Origin: Prinia subflava
Taxonomy: Eukaryota > Chordata > Aves > Passeriformes > Cisticolidae
Assembly (NCBI RefSeq): GCF_021018805.1
Contig: NC_086249.1
Span: 75,418,472-75,482,471 of the forward strand
Direction: 5' to 3'
DNA: 64,000 bases
In this document: positions 1 through 11,014 of the stretch, in pieces
How the letters are laid out: each line of letters opens with the position of its first letter
Numbering within the stretch: position 1 is the stretch's first letter
The notes under the pieces: model-generated
Told to the model about the DNA's origin: nothing
Databases searched by the model: none
The model's input: only the letters and a program-made list of their open reading frames with translations
Position numbers and translations under genes: made by a program

Positions 1-600
1 CCGGGACTGCCCCCGCCCCGCCCGCCGGCCGAAGTTTCCTGCGGCCATGTGCGCGGCGCGGCGGTGCCCGCCCGGGGGGCCGCAGCCGTGGCTCCCCGCC
101 GCCCTCCGCCCGCCCGGCCGGGCGCGACAGCCCGGCGCTTACCAGCCGCCGGCGAGGGGACGAGGAGGAGGCGTCGGTGTTTGCCCGAAAGTTGCGGAGC
201 GGCAGCAGAGCGGAGCGGGAGCGGCGGCGCTGCCTCCCGGCCGCTGGCAGGCGCGGCCCCGCCGCAGCGCCGCGCCCGCGCCGCCCCCGCGCGGAGCCCG
301 CGGCCGGGAGCGCGGGGCGGTGTGCGGGGCGCGCCCGGCCTCGGGCACCCGGCGGGGACCTCCCGGCAAGGGGCCGCAGCCCGGGAGGCCTCGGCGGCTC
401 CCCGAGCTCCCCGCACCGGTCTCCCGCCAGCAGCCCCCACCGATCGCCCCCCGGGGCAGGGTCCCGGGCCACTCCGGCCGGCACCGACTGTCCTCGGGTA
501 GAGGGAGCCCCTGCCACGGCCCGGGCGTGCAGGGGTCGTGTGACCGTGGGGCACGGGCACCCAGCACGGCCGAGGCTTGCCAGTGTCTAGGCTCGTTGCA
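1..600. promoter_or_regulatory. CpG island at left edge, candidate GABRA5 promoter
   Basis: Very GC-rich DNA with dense CpG runs from the window edge to about 560-600, where composition drops sharply to AT-rich with short CA/TA runs. This is the signature of an unmethylated vertebrate promoter island. Open frames here in several overlapping frames on both strands are a by-product of high GC and look like no protein I know. GABRA5 and GABRB3 are arranged head-to-head in amniotes and GABRB3 starts at 33.2 kb on the plus strand, so the island is where a minus-strand GABRA5 promoter could lie. No GABRA5 coding exon is visible, so the gene assignment is inference. Confidence 0.6.
143..560 (-). other. 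Putative non-coding first exon with splice donor (GABRA5?)
   Basis: On the minus strand the sequence reads ggcggctg|gtaagcgccg, a good donor with the exon ending at 143 and the intron running off the left edge. The upstream boundary (transcription start) cannot be read from sequence, so 560 is only the island limit. GABRA5 is known in mammals to use several untranslated first exons, which fits a donor without an obvious start codon context. A chance donor in GC-rich DNA, or a first exon of another transcript, is possible. Confidence 0.3.
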
Positions 601-1481
601 CCACACGTGTATTAGCGTACATACATACACACACACCTCTACATACCCAGATCTTACCCAAAGTCCTCTTCCAGTGGACCTGACCTAAACCATCATAGCT
701 CTTTAATGCTAAAGTGGTAGGTGTATAGCCACAACAGAAACTCTTTTTACAGCCTCACTATTAGACATCCATAGTTTATATATCAGTATTGCATATTCCA
801 CAAGATCTGCAATAACTTCAAGGTTTCTTTGTGGTTGTGTGTGGCACTATTCCAAAAAAAAGGATTGTTTCACAGCTTTGGTAATAGGAGCATTACACTC
901 GCTACATGTTCAAGTCACATATGTAATGTACTGCTTGCAGGTGCATTTTGAAGTACATGAAAGAGGAAATGAGTGATGTATAGTCCCAGTTCCAGGGGAT
1001 TCCTTGAGATGAATGCAATGTTTCGCAGCATGCGTATCTTACACGTGATAATATATGATTTCAGTATATACTGCTGTGACTGTATTTCAAAGTAACTCTC
1101 CAAACTCAGTTATTAAATTATCAGATCTAATGAGGTAGTGCATGTCTTTCAGGCAATGTTATACATCAGTGAAGCCCTTGGTTTTTTCCTATATCCATAT
1201 AAAGCTCCATGGAAGTAATCCCTCCACTGAAACCATTGCCACAGAGGGTGCTGCTCTGTTCACATGCTCTGGTGCCTAGTTCACATTCTGCACCGTCTGA
1301 GTTGAAAACTGGCCCTTAGAAATTTCAGTTTACATTTTTCCCCACGTAACAAAACCAGAAATGTTGCCCCGAGGAGAATTTTCTGTGTAAACAATGAATC
1401 ATGTTCCTAGTACCAATCGAGTAGGATTTTCTCGGATAGTTCTTTGTAATTCCTCTCTTCAACATTCCCTTGAGACTCATC
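601..1481. other. Intergenic, no gene seen
   Basis: AT-rich unique sequence with a short CA-type run near 619-640. I see no coding exon, RNA gene or recognisable repeat. Confidence 0.6.
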
Positions 1482-1548
1482 AGGGATTGGATTAGATGAT
1501 TTTTAAAGGTCTCTTATAACCCCAACCACTCCATGGTTCAATGGCTCT
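1482..1548 (+). mobile_element. CR1 LINE 3' end fragment
   Basis: Contains ggattggattagatgatt, then an aaaggtctcttataacccc-like segment and a degenerate ccatggttcaatgg tail. This matches the 3' end of avian CR1 retrotransposons in sense orientation. It is short and diverged, so an old 5'-truncated copy. Confidence 0.7.
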
Positions 1549-2129
1549 ATATGTGGTGCTTAGCTGTGTTCGAGTTTTACAGCAATGATTTATGATCTTG
1601 AATGCAGAGCCAATGACATACGTTGTTCCTCGTTGTTCCTTAGTGACTTCAATAAATATGAAGTTGTGAATGAATGTTGCTATCAGAACAGCTTTCCTAG
1701 TGCTTAAAAATATCTGAGTTAAGTAGTATGAAGCGCCAGTAGTTTCTCATGATAATGTTCTTGCCTAGGAGTGTTTGAATCACATTTTTTTACAGTGCTT
1801 TGATTTATAGCACAAAGTATTTATATCTCTATATAGGTGATGTTGTAAAAATATGTGATCTTTAAATAATTTTACAAAAGAGATATGTAGGAATATTGGC
1901 CTAGACTTTGGTGCAGGCAGGTGAGAGCCGTGTGCTTTGGCCTCTCACTCCAGCTCCCTGGCGAGCAGAACTGAGTCTCGGTTCTCTGACTCCCTACATC
2001 TTCTCCGCGAAGCCATATGCTGCAGATCCGCTTCTCAACACCGAGCGGGGGGAAGCGTTTAGGAACTGGGAGAGCAGAACAGCAAGAAAACGTTTAAGGA
2101 AAGCTTACAGAAAAAGACAAGCTAAATGG
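1549..2129. other. Intergenic, no gene seen
   Basis: AT-rich to about 1900, then rising GC toward the next CpG island. A small direct repeat (cgttgttcct twice) lies just inside at 1621-1640. No supported gene. Confidence 0.5.
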
Positions 2130-2205
2130 TACAGAACGGTTTGGGTTGGAAAGGGATCTTAGCGATCACGCAGTTCCGCCCTCCGCCACGGGCAAGGACA
2201 CCGCG
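2130..2205 (-). mobile_element. CR1 3' end, antisense, at CpG island edge
   Basis: The stretch acggtttgggttggaaag, then a gatcttagcgatcacgcag-type segment and cgggcaaggacacc, is the reverse complement of the CR1 3' terminus. Compared with other CR1 tails it has gained or kept CpGs, as expected if it sits in unmethylated island DNA. Confidence 0.75.
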
Positions 2206-2640
2206 AAAGCTTTGCCGTATTCGGCAAACAGCCAGCTGAGAAACGCTGCCGTCCCGCATCCCGGAGCCACCCAAGCCGCGCCGAGCCCCCCGCTCCTCCC
2301 GCCGCGTCCCTGTGCCGGGCGGGCCGCCTCGGCCAGGGCTGCTGCTGGCGCCGCGGCCGCCGGAGGGCGGCACAGCTCCACGCAAGCGGCGGGGCCGGGG
2401 AGCGGCGGGGCCGGGGAGCGGCGGGGCCGGGGAGCGGCGGGGCCGGGGAGCGGCGGGGCCGGGGAGCGGCGGGGCCGGGGAGCGGCGGGGCCGGGGAGCG
2501 GCGGGGCCGGGGAGCGGCGGGGCCGGGGAGCGGCGGGGCCCGGGGAACGGCGGGGACGGGCACAGCTCGCTCGAAGCGGGCTGGTCAAACGCTGACTGCA
2601 CAGGTTCGCGGGCTGGATCCCGGCAGGACGGCGCCTTTGG
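2160..2640. promoter_or_regulatory. Orphan CpG island
   Basis: About 480 bp of GC- and CpG-rich sequence between AT-rich flanks, built around a minisatellite and overlapping an antisense CR1 end. No protein-like frame is convincing: the frames here read only the tandem repeat (Gly/Ala/Arg/Pro). It could be a minor or tissue-specific promoter for an upstream start of GABRB3 or GABRA5, or simply a GC-rich repeat expansion. Confidence 0.5.
2385..2560. repeat. 16-bp G-rich minisatellite, about 10 units
   Basis: Nine perfect tandem copies of the 16-mer agcggcggggccgggg run from 2385 to 2528, followed by one with an extra C (2529-2545) and a decayed unit (to 2560). Each unit carries two GGGG runs, so the plus strand has very high G-quadruplex potential. 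The near-perfect identity of units points to recent expansion or homogenisation. Length is likely polymorphic, and assemblies may collapse it. Confidence 0.95.
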
Positions 2641-3674
2641 CCTGTGATCGCAATTATTGCCAGCTATAGAGAGGACGCTGATGTGAAGGCAACGGTGTTG
2701 CGCGTGTTGAGCTGTGTGTTCCTTCAGGCGCTCTCTTGTGATTCACACCCTGTTTGGATCCTCAGCCTCCTTGTCACCTTTTAAGGGATACCTTGAATTT
2801 AGTATGTGAGTCAAATGCTTTCTGTTAGGGTCAGGGAAATGTTTTGTTTGGTTGATTGTTCTCTGTGCTGGTGTGTACCAAAATACCAACATGGCCATTC
2901 CATACAGTGATTTTCTTTCAAATCTGGGAGAAGTTTCCGTGGTGCCTCTCTGACAGTTCTCCCTGTTTCACTAAGTAATGTCGCTTATTTGCAGAGGTGA
3001 ATGCATTTGAGGTCGATCACTCTCTACATGGGACTGAAACAACAGTGCAGGCAAATTGGGCTGTGATTTTTACCATGGCACATGCTTGGGAGCCTACTGG
3101 GAAACACACCCCAAGCTCTCACTGGCTTGGAAAATGGCCTTTTTTGCCAGTAGCCAAAGGTGCCTCTGTAATTGCTCAAGTAATTCCTTCTTCCAGGAGA
3201 GTTACAGAGAGCTCATGAAGTTGTATGGAAGTGTGACATGCTGTGGGAATTGGCTCTTCGGAGGCATTCTTCTCTACCAAAACTCAATTCAATTCCATCA
3301 TCTAGGTAGGGAGGACTTCCTGTTCTCATGAAATCTTTTGCCTTTGGCCTCTTAGCTAAGATTCTGGAAGAGGCAGCACTTGGAACAGTGACTTCTGTGA
3401 TACAAATCCTTTTCCAATAGAGAGCAGTCTGAATTCATCAGTCATTGAAGGAACCCCTAATCACCAGCTAATACAGACTCAGCTACCCTCAGTGCAGAGA
3501 CTGGATCTGAGCAAAGGGTGTAAGTCTTGTTTCCACTCCCTTCTTTACTAGTATCTGTATAAACTGGAGTCAAGGCTCTGTTGAGCCCAGGTGAGACACA
3601 CCTGGAGTTCTCCAGAATAAAAGAGCTATGCACGTGGTAGAAAAAGTCGAGCAAAGGCCCTAGAAGCTTATTAA
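2641..3674. other. Intergenic, no gene seen
   Basis: Mixed-composition unique sequence. Open frames of 65-91 codons show no family signature. Nothing further is supported. Confidence 0.5.
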
Positions 3675-4466
3675 AAGGACTGGAGTGTCTCTTCTAGGAA
3701 GGTGAGGCAGGGAAAGCTGGGATTGTCCAGACAGGAGAAGAAAAGGCTAAGAGAGATACTTATCCATGGGTATAAATAAATACCTGAGGGCAGAAGGCTG
3801 AAGAAGCAGAAGACAGACTTTGCTTAGTGCTACTAGCAGTAAGTCCTGTGAGGAAAGAGCTGGGGTTGTTTAGCCTGGAGAAAGGAGGCTCAAAGGAGAT
3901 CCTATCGCTCTCTACAACCACCTAAAAGGAGGGTGTAGCCAGGGGTCGGCCTCTTCTCCCAAGCAACCAATGAAAGGATGAGAGGAAATGGCTTCAAGCT
4001 GCCCCAGGAAAAGTTCAGGTTGGACATCAGGAAGAATTTCTTCACAGAAAGAGTTCTTAAGTATTGGAATGAGCTGCCCAGGGAAGTGGTGGAGTCACTA
4101 TCCCAGGAGGTGTTCATGAAACGACTGGATGTGGCATTGAGTGCCATGGTCTAACTGACAAGGTGGTGATCAGTCAAAGGTTGGACTTGATGATCCAACC
4201 TAAATGATTCTGTGACAGGAAAAAGTACAGCAGTCACAAATTAAAAGACATGACATTCCATCTGAATACAAGAAAATATGTTTTTACTTTAAGGGTGGTC
4301 AAACATGGGAACAGGTTGCCCAGAGAAATTGTGAAGTCTCTGTCTGTGGAAACAAAACTTGAAGGTAAATGATCCTGGGAAACCCACTGTAACTGACCCT
4401 GCTTGAGCACGAGGGGCTCAGTAATCTCCAGAGGCACCCTCAGCCTCAGCCATCCTGTGATCCTGT
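3675..4466 (+). mobile_element. CR1 LINE, interrupted by a second CR1
   Basis: The left part (3675 to about 3840) reads like the CR1 3' region (aaagctgggattgtccagac, then ggtataaataaatacctgag). The alignment resumes at about 4213-4217 (acattccatctgaatacaag, then acaggttgcccagagaaa) and runs to a CR1-type tail near 4450-4466 (catcctgtgatcctgt). The two parts are contiguous on a CR1 consensus and are separated by another complete 3' CR1 segment at 3845-4216. Both copies are sense. Confidence 0.8.
3845..4216 (+). mobile_element. CR1 LINE fragment nested in an older CR1
   Basis: This is a clear CR1 3' segment: ctggggttgtttagcctgg, ggacatcaggaagaatttc, gagctgcccagggaagtgg, aaaggttggacttgatgat, ending in a gattctgtga tail. 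It is less diverged than the halves of the host CR1 on either side, which fits a later insertion. The minus-strand frame across it is a chance reading. Confidence 0.85.
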
Positions 4467-5600
4467 AAAATATGAACACTGTGCCATCCTGTGAAAGTCT
4501 CTCCTAATTTCTCCAAATCGCTTCCCATCTGGGTCTGGTAGTGAAATGATGCAAACAACCTTGCTGATGTGAGAGGTATGAGAGTCTGACAGACTTTGAA
4601 GAATTTGATGTATTTCTGAATGATAAGGAGGAATATTGATAGCCTTTTTTTCTCCCCTATAATGCCATGGACACCATAAAACATGACCAATTTGCTGCAT
4701 TTCACTTGTCTGCTGGGCCATGCTGCAGACAGAGCTGCTTTTAGGACCTGGTGTTTTGATGGTTTGTTCTGTACATCCCAGTGGCGATAGGGAGCTACTT
4801 ACCTGAATTTTGTGAGGTGTGGCTGGGGGCAGGGTAACACTGCGAAGGATTGCCCAGAGATAGAGTTGCTCCCTTTTTGTGTAGCACAGAAGACATCAGT
4901 GCTACCATTGGGAGGGAGAGTCAGAGGCCTACCTGCAGTGTTCCAGCAAAGTTCCAGCTGGTTGTGAGAAGTAACACTTTTAGCAAGCGACACTGATGCT
5001 TCTGTGTGCTATTTGTTGCGATTCCCAAATCTGCAGGTTCAAAGGTTCATCTGAATCTAATCTTGCACAGGGTGCTTTCTGCATGGATTCAATTTAGAAA
5101 TAAAAGAAAGGCTGCATTTTCTCTTTGACAGTTCATCCTGTCTGCTAGGGGCAACCTTCAGTCCATTTCCACATAATAGAGTAACTGCTGAGTCAGTGTC
5201 CAGGGTGTGCCTGAATACTATTGTCGTGGATTTACAGAATGTCCTAAGATTCACTATTTCTGAAAACCACTCTAGACACCTTACAGAGGTCCTTACTCCA
5301 AGACTTGAACTCTGGGTGCTGTATTAGAGACTTTGCCCCATTAGACAAGCAAAATGTTTCATAGAGATATCTCCCACACCCAAAGGAGTGGAGAACATTT
5401 CCAACCCATTTTTTCAGCCCACTTTAAGGTTCTAATGCTCCAACCCCTTGGATTAGAGCATTAAAGAAAAGATTATTACTTAAAGTGACATCCCTGTCTT
5501 TCTGAAGCCATATAAAAGTTCCACTTTTTTCTCCAAACCCATTTAGGTGTTTGACCCCTTACAGCTCCCTTGTCCCTTACCCATTCTCTCCTCCCTACAG
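4467..5600. other. Intergenic, no firm gene; isolated minus-strand donor
   Basis: Unique sequence without recognisable coding. On the minus strand a perfect donor attcag|gtaagt lies at 4803/4802, following an open frame of 64 codons (4799-4993). A 9-base donor match is expected by chance about once in a region of this size, so this is noted only as a possible upstream non-coding exon of a minus-strand gene. Confidence 0.35.
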
Positions 5601-5731
5601 GTTACCCGAGCTGTGGAGCTGATGGTGGATTTCATCCGCCCTGACACTGCCCTAGCAATGCCTTTGCAGGAAGATGTTGCACACAGGCAGGTTTTGACCA
5701 TTTATTTACATCAGTTCAGCTTGCCACTGAG
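5601..5731 (+). other. Possible exon-like segment, low support
   Basis: A long pyrimidine tract ends at cctccctacag (5600). It is followed by 131 bp open in one frame (reads VTRAVELMVDFIRPDTALAM at its start) and a weak donor ctgag|gtagcc. I recognise no protein family. It may be a cryptic exon of a non-coding transcript or chance. Confidence 0.15.
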
Positions 5732-8063
5732 GTAGCCCTTTTCCCCTCTGCCTTGGAAAAGAGAGAATTTTCTCCACACCAGTGGAGAGCAGTGAAAACT
5801 CAGAGTGAAGGGTCAAACCTCCTTACAAATATTTTTCCCGTGGAGGAATTGTGGTTTTATTCATATCCTTATTAGGTTCAGATGTGAAATCTGCTTCCTG
5901 TTCCAGCAGCCTACCAAAGTCTGCCCTTGAAACACAAATAATAAAAGCCAAAGGGATTCACAACACATCCTGGTTCATGGTCTTAGATTTGGGAGGCAGA
6001 GGATCTACCTAACAAAAATCCCTCCTGTATCACACAGTCCACAAATTTCCTAGTAGTACTATAAACTGTGACTTTGTGTTTTGCTTTCCTCTTGTGTTGC
6101 AAGGATACAGGCTCTTTTTTCTGGGTATCCTTAAACTGCAGCAAGTCACCTCTTCCGTGAGTGTTATATCCCATAAACAAGGGCCTGCTGTTATCTCACC
6201 TTGAATCTAACCCTGGTTTCTTCTCTTGTTGGCACTGTGCTTATAGCAGAGATAAGTTTGTGGACACAAGATTTTTGCACAAAGTGAGCATCAACTTGGA
6301 AAACCTGTGAACTGGAACTTTATGACCCTATCATACGTAAAATACCTTTAGTTATTTTTTTTTTCAAAATGGTTAAATTTACTGGTTAGTATTTTAGGTA
6401 GGTAGAGTAGCAGTTATATCTATATCTGAAAAATAATGGGTCATTAGGGTAGCATTGTACATAGTCTTTAAGGCCTCAGCCTGGTGATTTGGATGCAAAT
6501 TTACTGTAAGGCACTGCATGGTGCACCCCTTCTGAGGACAGACCACACCTTTAATGATACAGTGGAGCAAAAACCCATCTAGTTAAGAAAGTACTTTTTG
6601 GGGAATAACCACAACAATTCAGCTTCTACATATGATTCCTAAAGAAATTTTAATCAGGCTTAAACTGGAGCATGTGAGCTCTGCATCAGTATTCAAGGCT
6701 TTATGCATATGCCACTGTACATGTAATTCCTTCATAAGAGGAAGGCGAGAACAAATCTTAGAAGGAACAACACAAATTCATTCAACTAAGAGGAACAGAT
6801 CAAAGTTGATAAATTCTTTATTAAGCCTATATTCAAATATTCATAATGGATGAAAAATGAGTGTATTAATGGACAATGTAGGACTATAGTAAAACAATGT
6901 ACTTACTGATGTTAAGAACAGAGTATTTGAGGTTTAGAAATTGGTTAAATACAGCCAAGAGGAATCAAAATCTATTTGACATTCAGAGTAAATCTGTGAA
7001 TTCTATTATACTTACATATGCATGTATCTCTCTCTCTCATATTTAGGCTATAAGATCTACATATTTATGTCTATTGATACATGTATGTACATATCAACAG
7101 TCAGCTGGGTTTTGGCTGTGTAAATACTAAAATAAGATTGGATTAGCATGTTTTAAGTTGTTGTGATGAACCCAGGTGTTTTTTTGGCTGCTGTAGTTTC
7201 CATATTTACTGCATTTCCTTGTGTTGTTTATATGTGTGCTGGGTGTACTGACAGAACTCATTATTTCTGTTTCTGATCAATAAAGGTAACTGTCAAAGAT
7301 GCCAACAAATATTAGTATCCACTTTTGTAAAATTTCACATAAGCTTTCAAGTCACCCTGTTCGCAATTCATTACAATAATTAGCTGCTGCTACAGGAAAA
7401 TACATTAATGCATACCATTTGGAAAGCTGTAGACACTACTTACATTTATTTTAGGATTTGCAATGTACTGATTTTCAGGCTGAATTTATTGGCAAAGGTT
7501 AGGTGGGAATAAATGTTCTCAGCAGTTCCGAATCCCATTAAATGTGATTTCTGTTGTATAGATTCAAGTACTATAATTAATAAAATTTCAAGAAAAATGA
7601 GTTTTTAAATTATTTTATCTAGAATTAACTTTTACTGAAATTGAACAGAGCTGGTTAAAAAAAAAAAAAAGGAAATGACCTCACGGTGCCTTGTTTTGGA
7701 AAAGATATTGATAATTTCAAAATATTTAAAGGATGTCAAATATTAATGATTGAACTATAGTAACCATTTAAATATATCACACTGATGCAGGTGATGCCAG
7801 CCCTACAGCTTTGTAGGAAAATATTTTTCAGTCCCAGTGCAGTAGAATTCAGGAAGATAAAGAGTAGCATACACCAATCAACAAGCCAGATTTTCATGCA
7901 GTATAAATTGGCCAAGTGAAGGGCAGCAGCACTACACCCATACATCAGCTGAGGTTATGCCTGGAGTGTGACCCAGTAATTATGACTCAGTCAGCGAGAG
8001 TTTGTTTGAGTCTGAAGAATGAGATTTGGCAGAAATATTAAATAGGGGCTTTTTTTCTTTTTT

Positions 8064-8099
<36 letters not shown>

Positions 8100-9969
8100 C
8101 ATTTTATCACAAATTTGTTCAATGAAAAATGCAGGTGGCTTGCTCACAAAACAACTGCAGTGCAGCTCCGGATTTACCAATTTGTACTAGTCAATGGAAA
8201 AAAAGTAGATTAAAACAGCAGAGTTAATAAGTATTTTGGTTTTAATATTTCTGAAAACATCAGTGGGATGGAAGAGGAGGCTATAATTGCAGAAAAACTT
8301 AAGAACTGCTGTGAGAGGCCATCCTATAACCCATGCTTTGGATGTTCACTTGTGCTGTGAGAAAGTCAAACTAACTCTTTGCTGAGGGCAGTCATTTTCT
8401 TTTTGGGCGTTGGGAATTTTTTATGGGTTTTCCTTGTTCTCTCCTCTTAGACTGTTCCAGTTTTGCAGAGGTGATTGAGTGTTCAACATATTCAGGATGT
8501 AGCGGATTCAGTTTCATTCCTAGGTGCAGAGTGTTTTTCTTGACAGCTTGTGCTGTAATTTTTGAAGGAACCAGGCATATAAACTGGAGGGGCAGGGCTG
8601 CATATCTGTTGTGCCTGGTCCTTCTTTAAAGCCCACAACTCTATTGGCTGCATATTTTTGAGAAAGAAGACTGCTTGCTTAAGTAAGATAAACTGGATTT
8701 ATCACAATGCCTTTCACCTTCATCAACTGAAAAACTAGTGGATTCATTTGGGGCTATATGCTTTGAATGGAGCACAGACTGCTGGTCAGTTGTCTGCAAG
8801 AAACTTTACCTGCTTGTCTCAACAGATCACTTGTGGGTGCAAGGACCTAACACCCATGTTAATTTTAGCAGCCAAAAAGTGGGAATGGTCAATGAGCACA
8901 GCATCTCAGTTGCACTGAAGAGGATGAAAAGAGTAGCTTCAAAGAGAAAATAATAAATAAATCATGACCACTAGAATGATTGCAGTTTGAGCTACTGGTG
9001 TTTTCCTAGTTTACCAAAAAGAACAAAACAAGAGCCATCAAATGTTAATCAGATGCTTTTTGTGTGAAGAGTGCTGGAGCAGCATCCTGGGTATGCCCAA
9101 GACAGCAGGAGGGAATGAGTTGCAGGTGAAGAATCCAAGAAAAGAGAAATTAGGGCTGTGTCATGTTTCTTTTAACACGCTCTGGTCAGATCTGTCCTTA
9201 TCTCAGCCCTTTGTGCCTCACATTGGGTGTCAAAAATGCTTGTCATGATTTAAGTCCCCTTCCCAAACCGATGTCAGCCCCCTTTCAGGGTAGCTCCCCC
9301 CACTTATATGCCAGGCATGATATCCTGTGGTGTGGAACATCCCTTTGCTCATTTTGGGCCTCTGTCCCAGCTATGCTCCCTTCCAGTTTCTTTTGGGCAC
9401 CTCCTCACTGGCTGAGTGTGAGACAAGGAAAATGCCCTTGACTTAAGATAAAAACAACTTAGCAAAAAACCAAAACATCAGTGTGCTATCAACACCATTC
9501 TCATTCCTAATACAAAACACAACACTGTAGCAGATACTGAGAAGAAATTAATTCTACTTTTGCTGAAACCAGAAGAGCCTGTGAGTTAGTTTTCCACTCT
9601 TAACTGTGTTTCATCATGTAGTGCCATTCTTTTGAAATCAGATTATGGTGCTTTTGTCACAGCTTTTTGAGTTCCACCATCTACATCATGGAAAAGGAAA
9701 TTACCCACCCTGGTGCCTAAAGCATTCACCTAGGCATGGGTGAGCCCTTTTGTAGGCACTGGGCTGAAGTATTAGTCTCAATGTGAAGATAACTCCAAAA
9801 CTTTGGCAGCTGACCTTTAACTGTATGTCTTATTTTATGGATGACCAGTTTGGGCTGCCCAAGGCTTATAGAGCACTTGAAATGGTAGACAAAATTGGTG
9901 AGAGCCGTGGTTTCTCAGCACTTCAGACTGCAAGGCAGTGCAATCTCCAGTAAAGTGCACAGGGTTGCA
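5732..9969. other. Intergenic, AT-rich, no gene seen
   Basis: Predominantly AT-rich unique sequence with small A and T runs (an A14 run near 7657 and the long poly-T at 8051-8099). The frames here are short and resemble no known protein. Segments around 9160-9440 and 9660-9780 are more GC-rich but carry no supported feature. Confidence 0.5.
8051..8099. repeat. Poly-T tract
   Basis: T-rich run with two single C interruptions ending in 34 uninterrupted T (8066-8099). The poly-lysine frame on the minus strand is an artefact of this run. No clear retroposed element or target duplication is visible next to it. Confidence 0.95.
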
Positions 9970-10145
9970 AGCCATGAATTCTAATCCTTACTCTGCCACT
10001 AATTCACTGTGTAGCTCTAGGCAAGTCCCTATCTCTTCAGCTGTAAAATGGGAATAATAATAATGGTTTCCTATCTTTCGGCAGCGATAAATTCATCTGT
10101 GTTCTTGAGGCATGCAAATACCACAGTGATGAGTGGCCCAGAAAA
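9970..10145 (+). mobile_element. MIR-like ancient amniote SINE relic
   Basis: The order actctgccactaattcactg, aggcaagtccctatctcttc, ctgtaaaatgggaataataa, then a caaataccacagtgatgag tail reproduces the core and 3' part of MIR-family SINEs in sense orientation. These are shared among mammals, turtles, crocodilians and, as rare relics, birds. The tRNA-derived head is not recognisable. Confidence 0.75.
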
Positions 10146-11014
10146 GACCGTGAAAAGATGAATAATTCTGTATTTACAGCAAGCTCTGGGTGTGCAGTAA
10201 ATAAGGCACTGCTAACTGGCTGGTTAAGATTACTTTTCTAAGTAGCTGTTTATTCAGTAGGTACTGTGTAATCAGTACCTACTTATCCAGTGTAATGAAT
10301 GATAAAGGGTTCCTTGGGGGAAAAAGGGGAGGGAAAGACAGATTTTGAGAAAATCTTAATACTAATTTACAGGAATGTATAGTTAGGAGTTCATCATCCA
10401 TTGAGGTTCCAGTGTTCTTCAACTTTAAAGCTCTTGATTTTGGCAAACATCATAATGTTCTTCTGAGACAATTCTCTTCTGTTCAGCCACAGACTTAGGT
10501 GTAGTAACCTGCTCCCTGCCATAAGACAGAAGGGATGCTTTATTCAAAAAAATAACATTATGACTATGCACATGTATCATTCTTCATGTGCAATTATGTC
10601 CGAAAACCAGAAAAAACAAATCTTTTTTTTTTAATGACTGTTTTGATCACACAATTATGTTTCTATTCTTATATTGCATTTTTCTGAGTTCTCAGATCAG
10701 TTTTAAGGTAGGTGACCTGCACAATGCAGCACCTTTCTCTTTGTATACAAATCAAATTCCCCTAAAGGGGAATAAATAAATCCCCTTCTCTTAACAAATA
10801 GATTTCTGCTGTTGAAAAAAACAAGAGAAACAGTGAAGGCCACTGCAAACAGTGGAATGCTAACACTTCAAACTTTGCAAGAGAAGTCTGAGCATGTTTA
10901 TCCTGCAGTTTAACTGCTTATTAGACCATTGCTATCACATCTGTTAAAAGCATGTGCAATCCCCAAAACAAGCTGCCAAATGTCCCTTTACAATTACATT
11001 GTTCAGAGATCTGT
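10146..11014. other. Intergenic, no gene seen
   Basis: AT-rich unique sequence with short T and A runs. Nothing supported. Confidence 0.5.

Noticed and set aside
47..688. Frames of 137-213 codons in the left CpG island.
   Set aside because: Overlapping open frames on both strands, composition dominated by Ala/Arg/Pro/Gly, and no recognisable domain.
2122..2647. Five overlapping frames of 110-160 codons on both strands.
   Set aside because: They read the 16-bp minisatellite in different frames; simultaneous openness in several frames shows GC and repeat bias, not coding.
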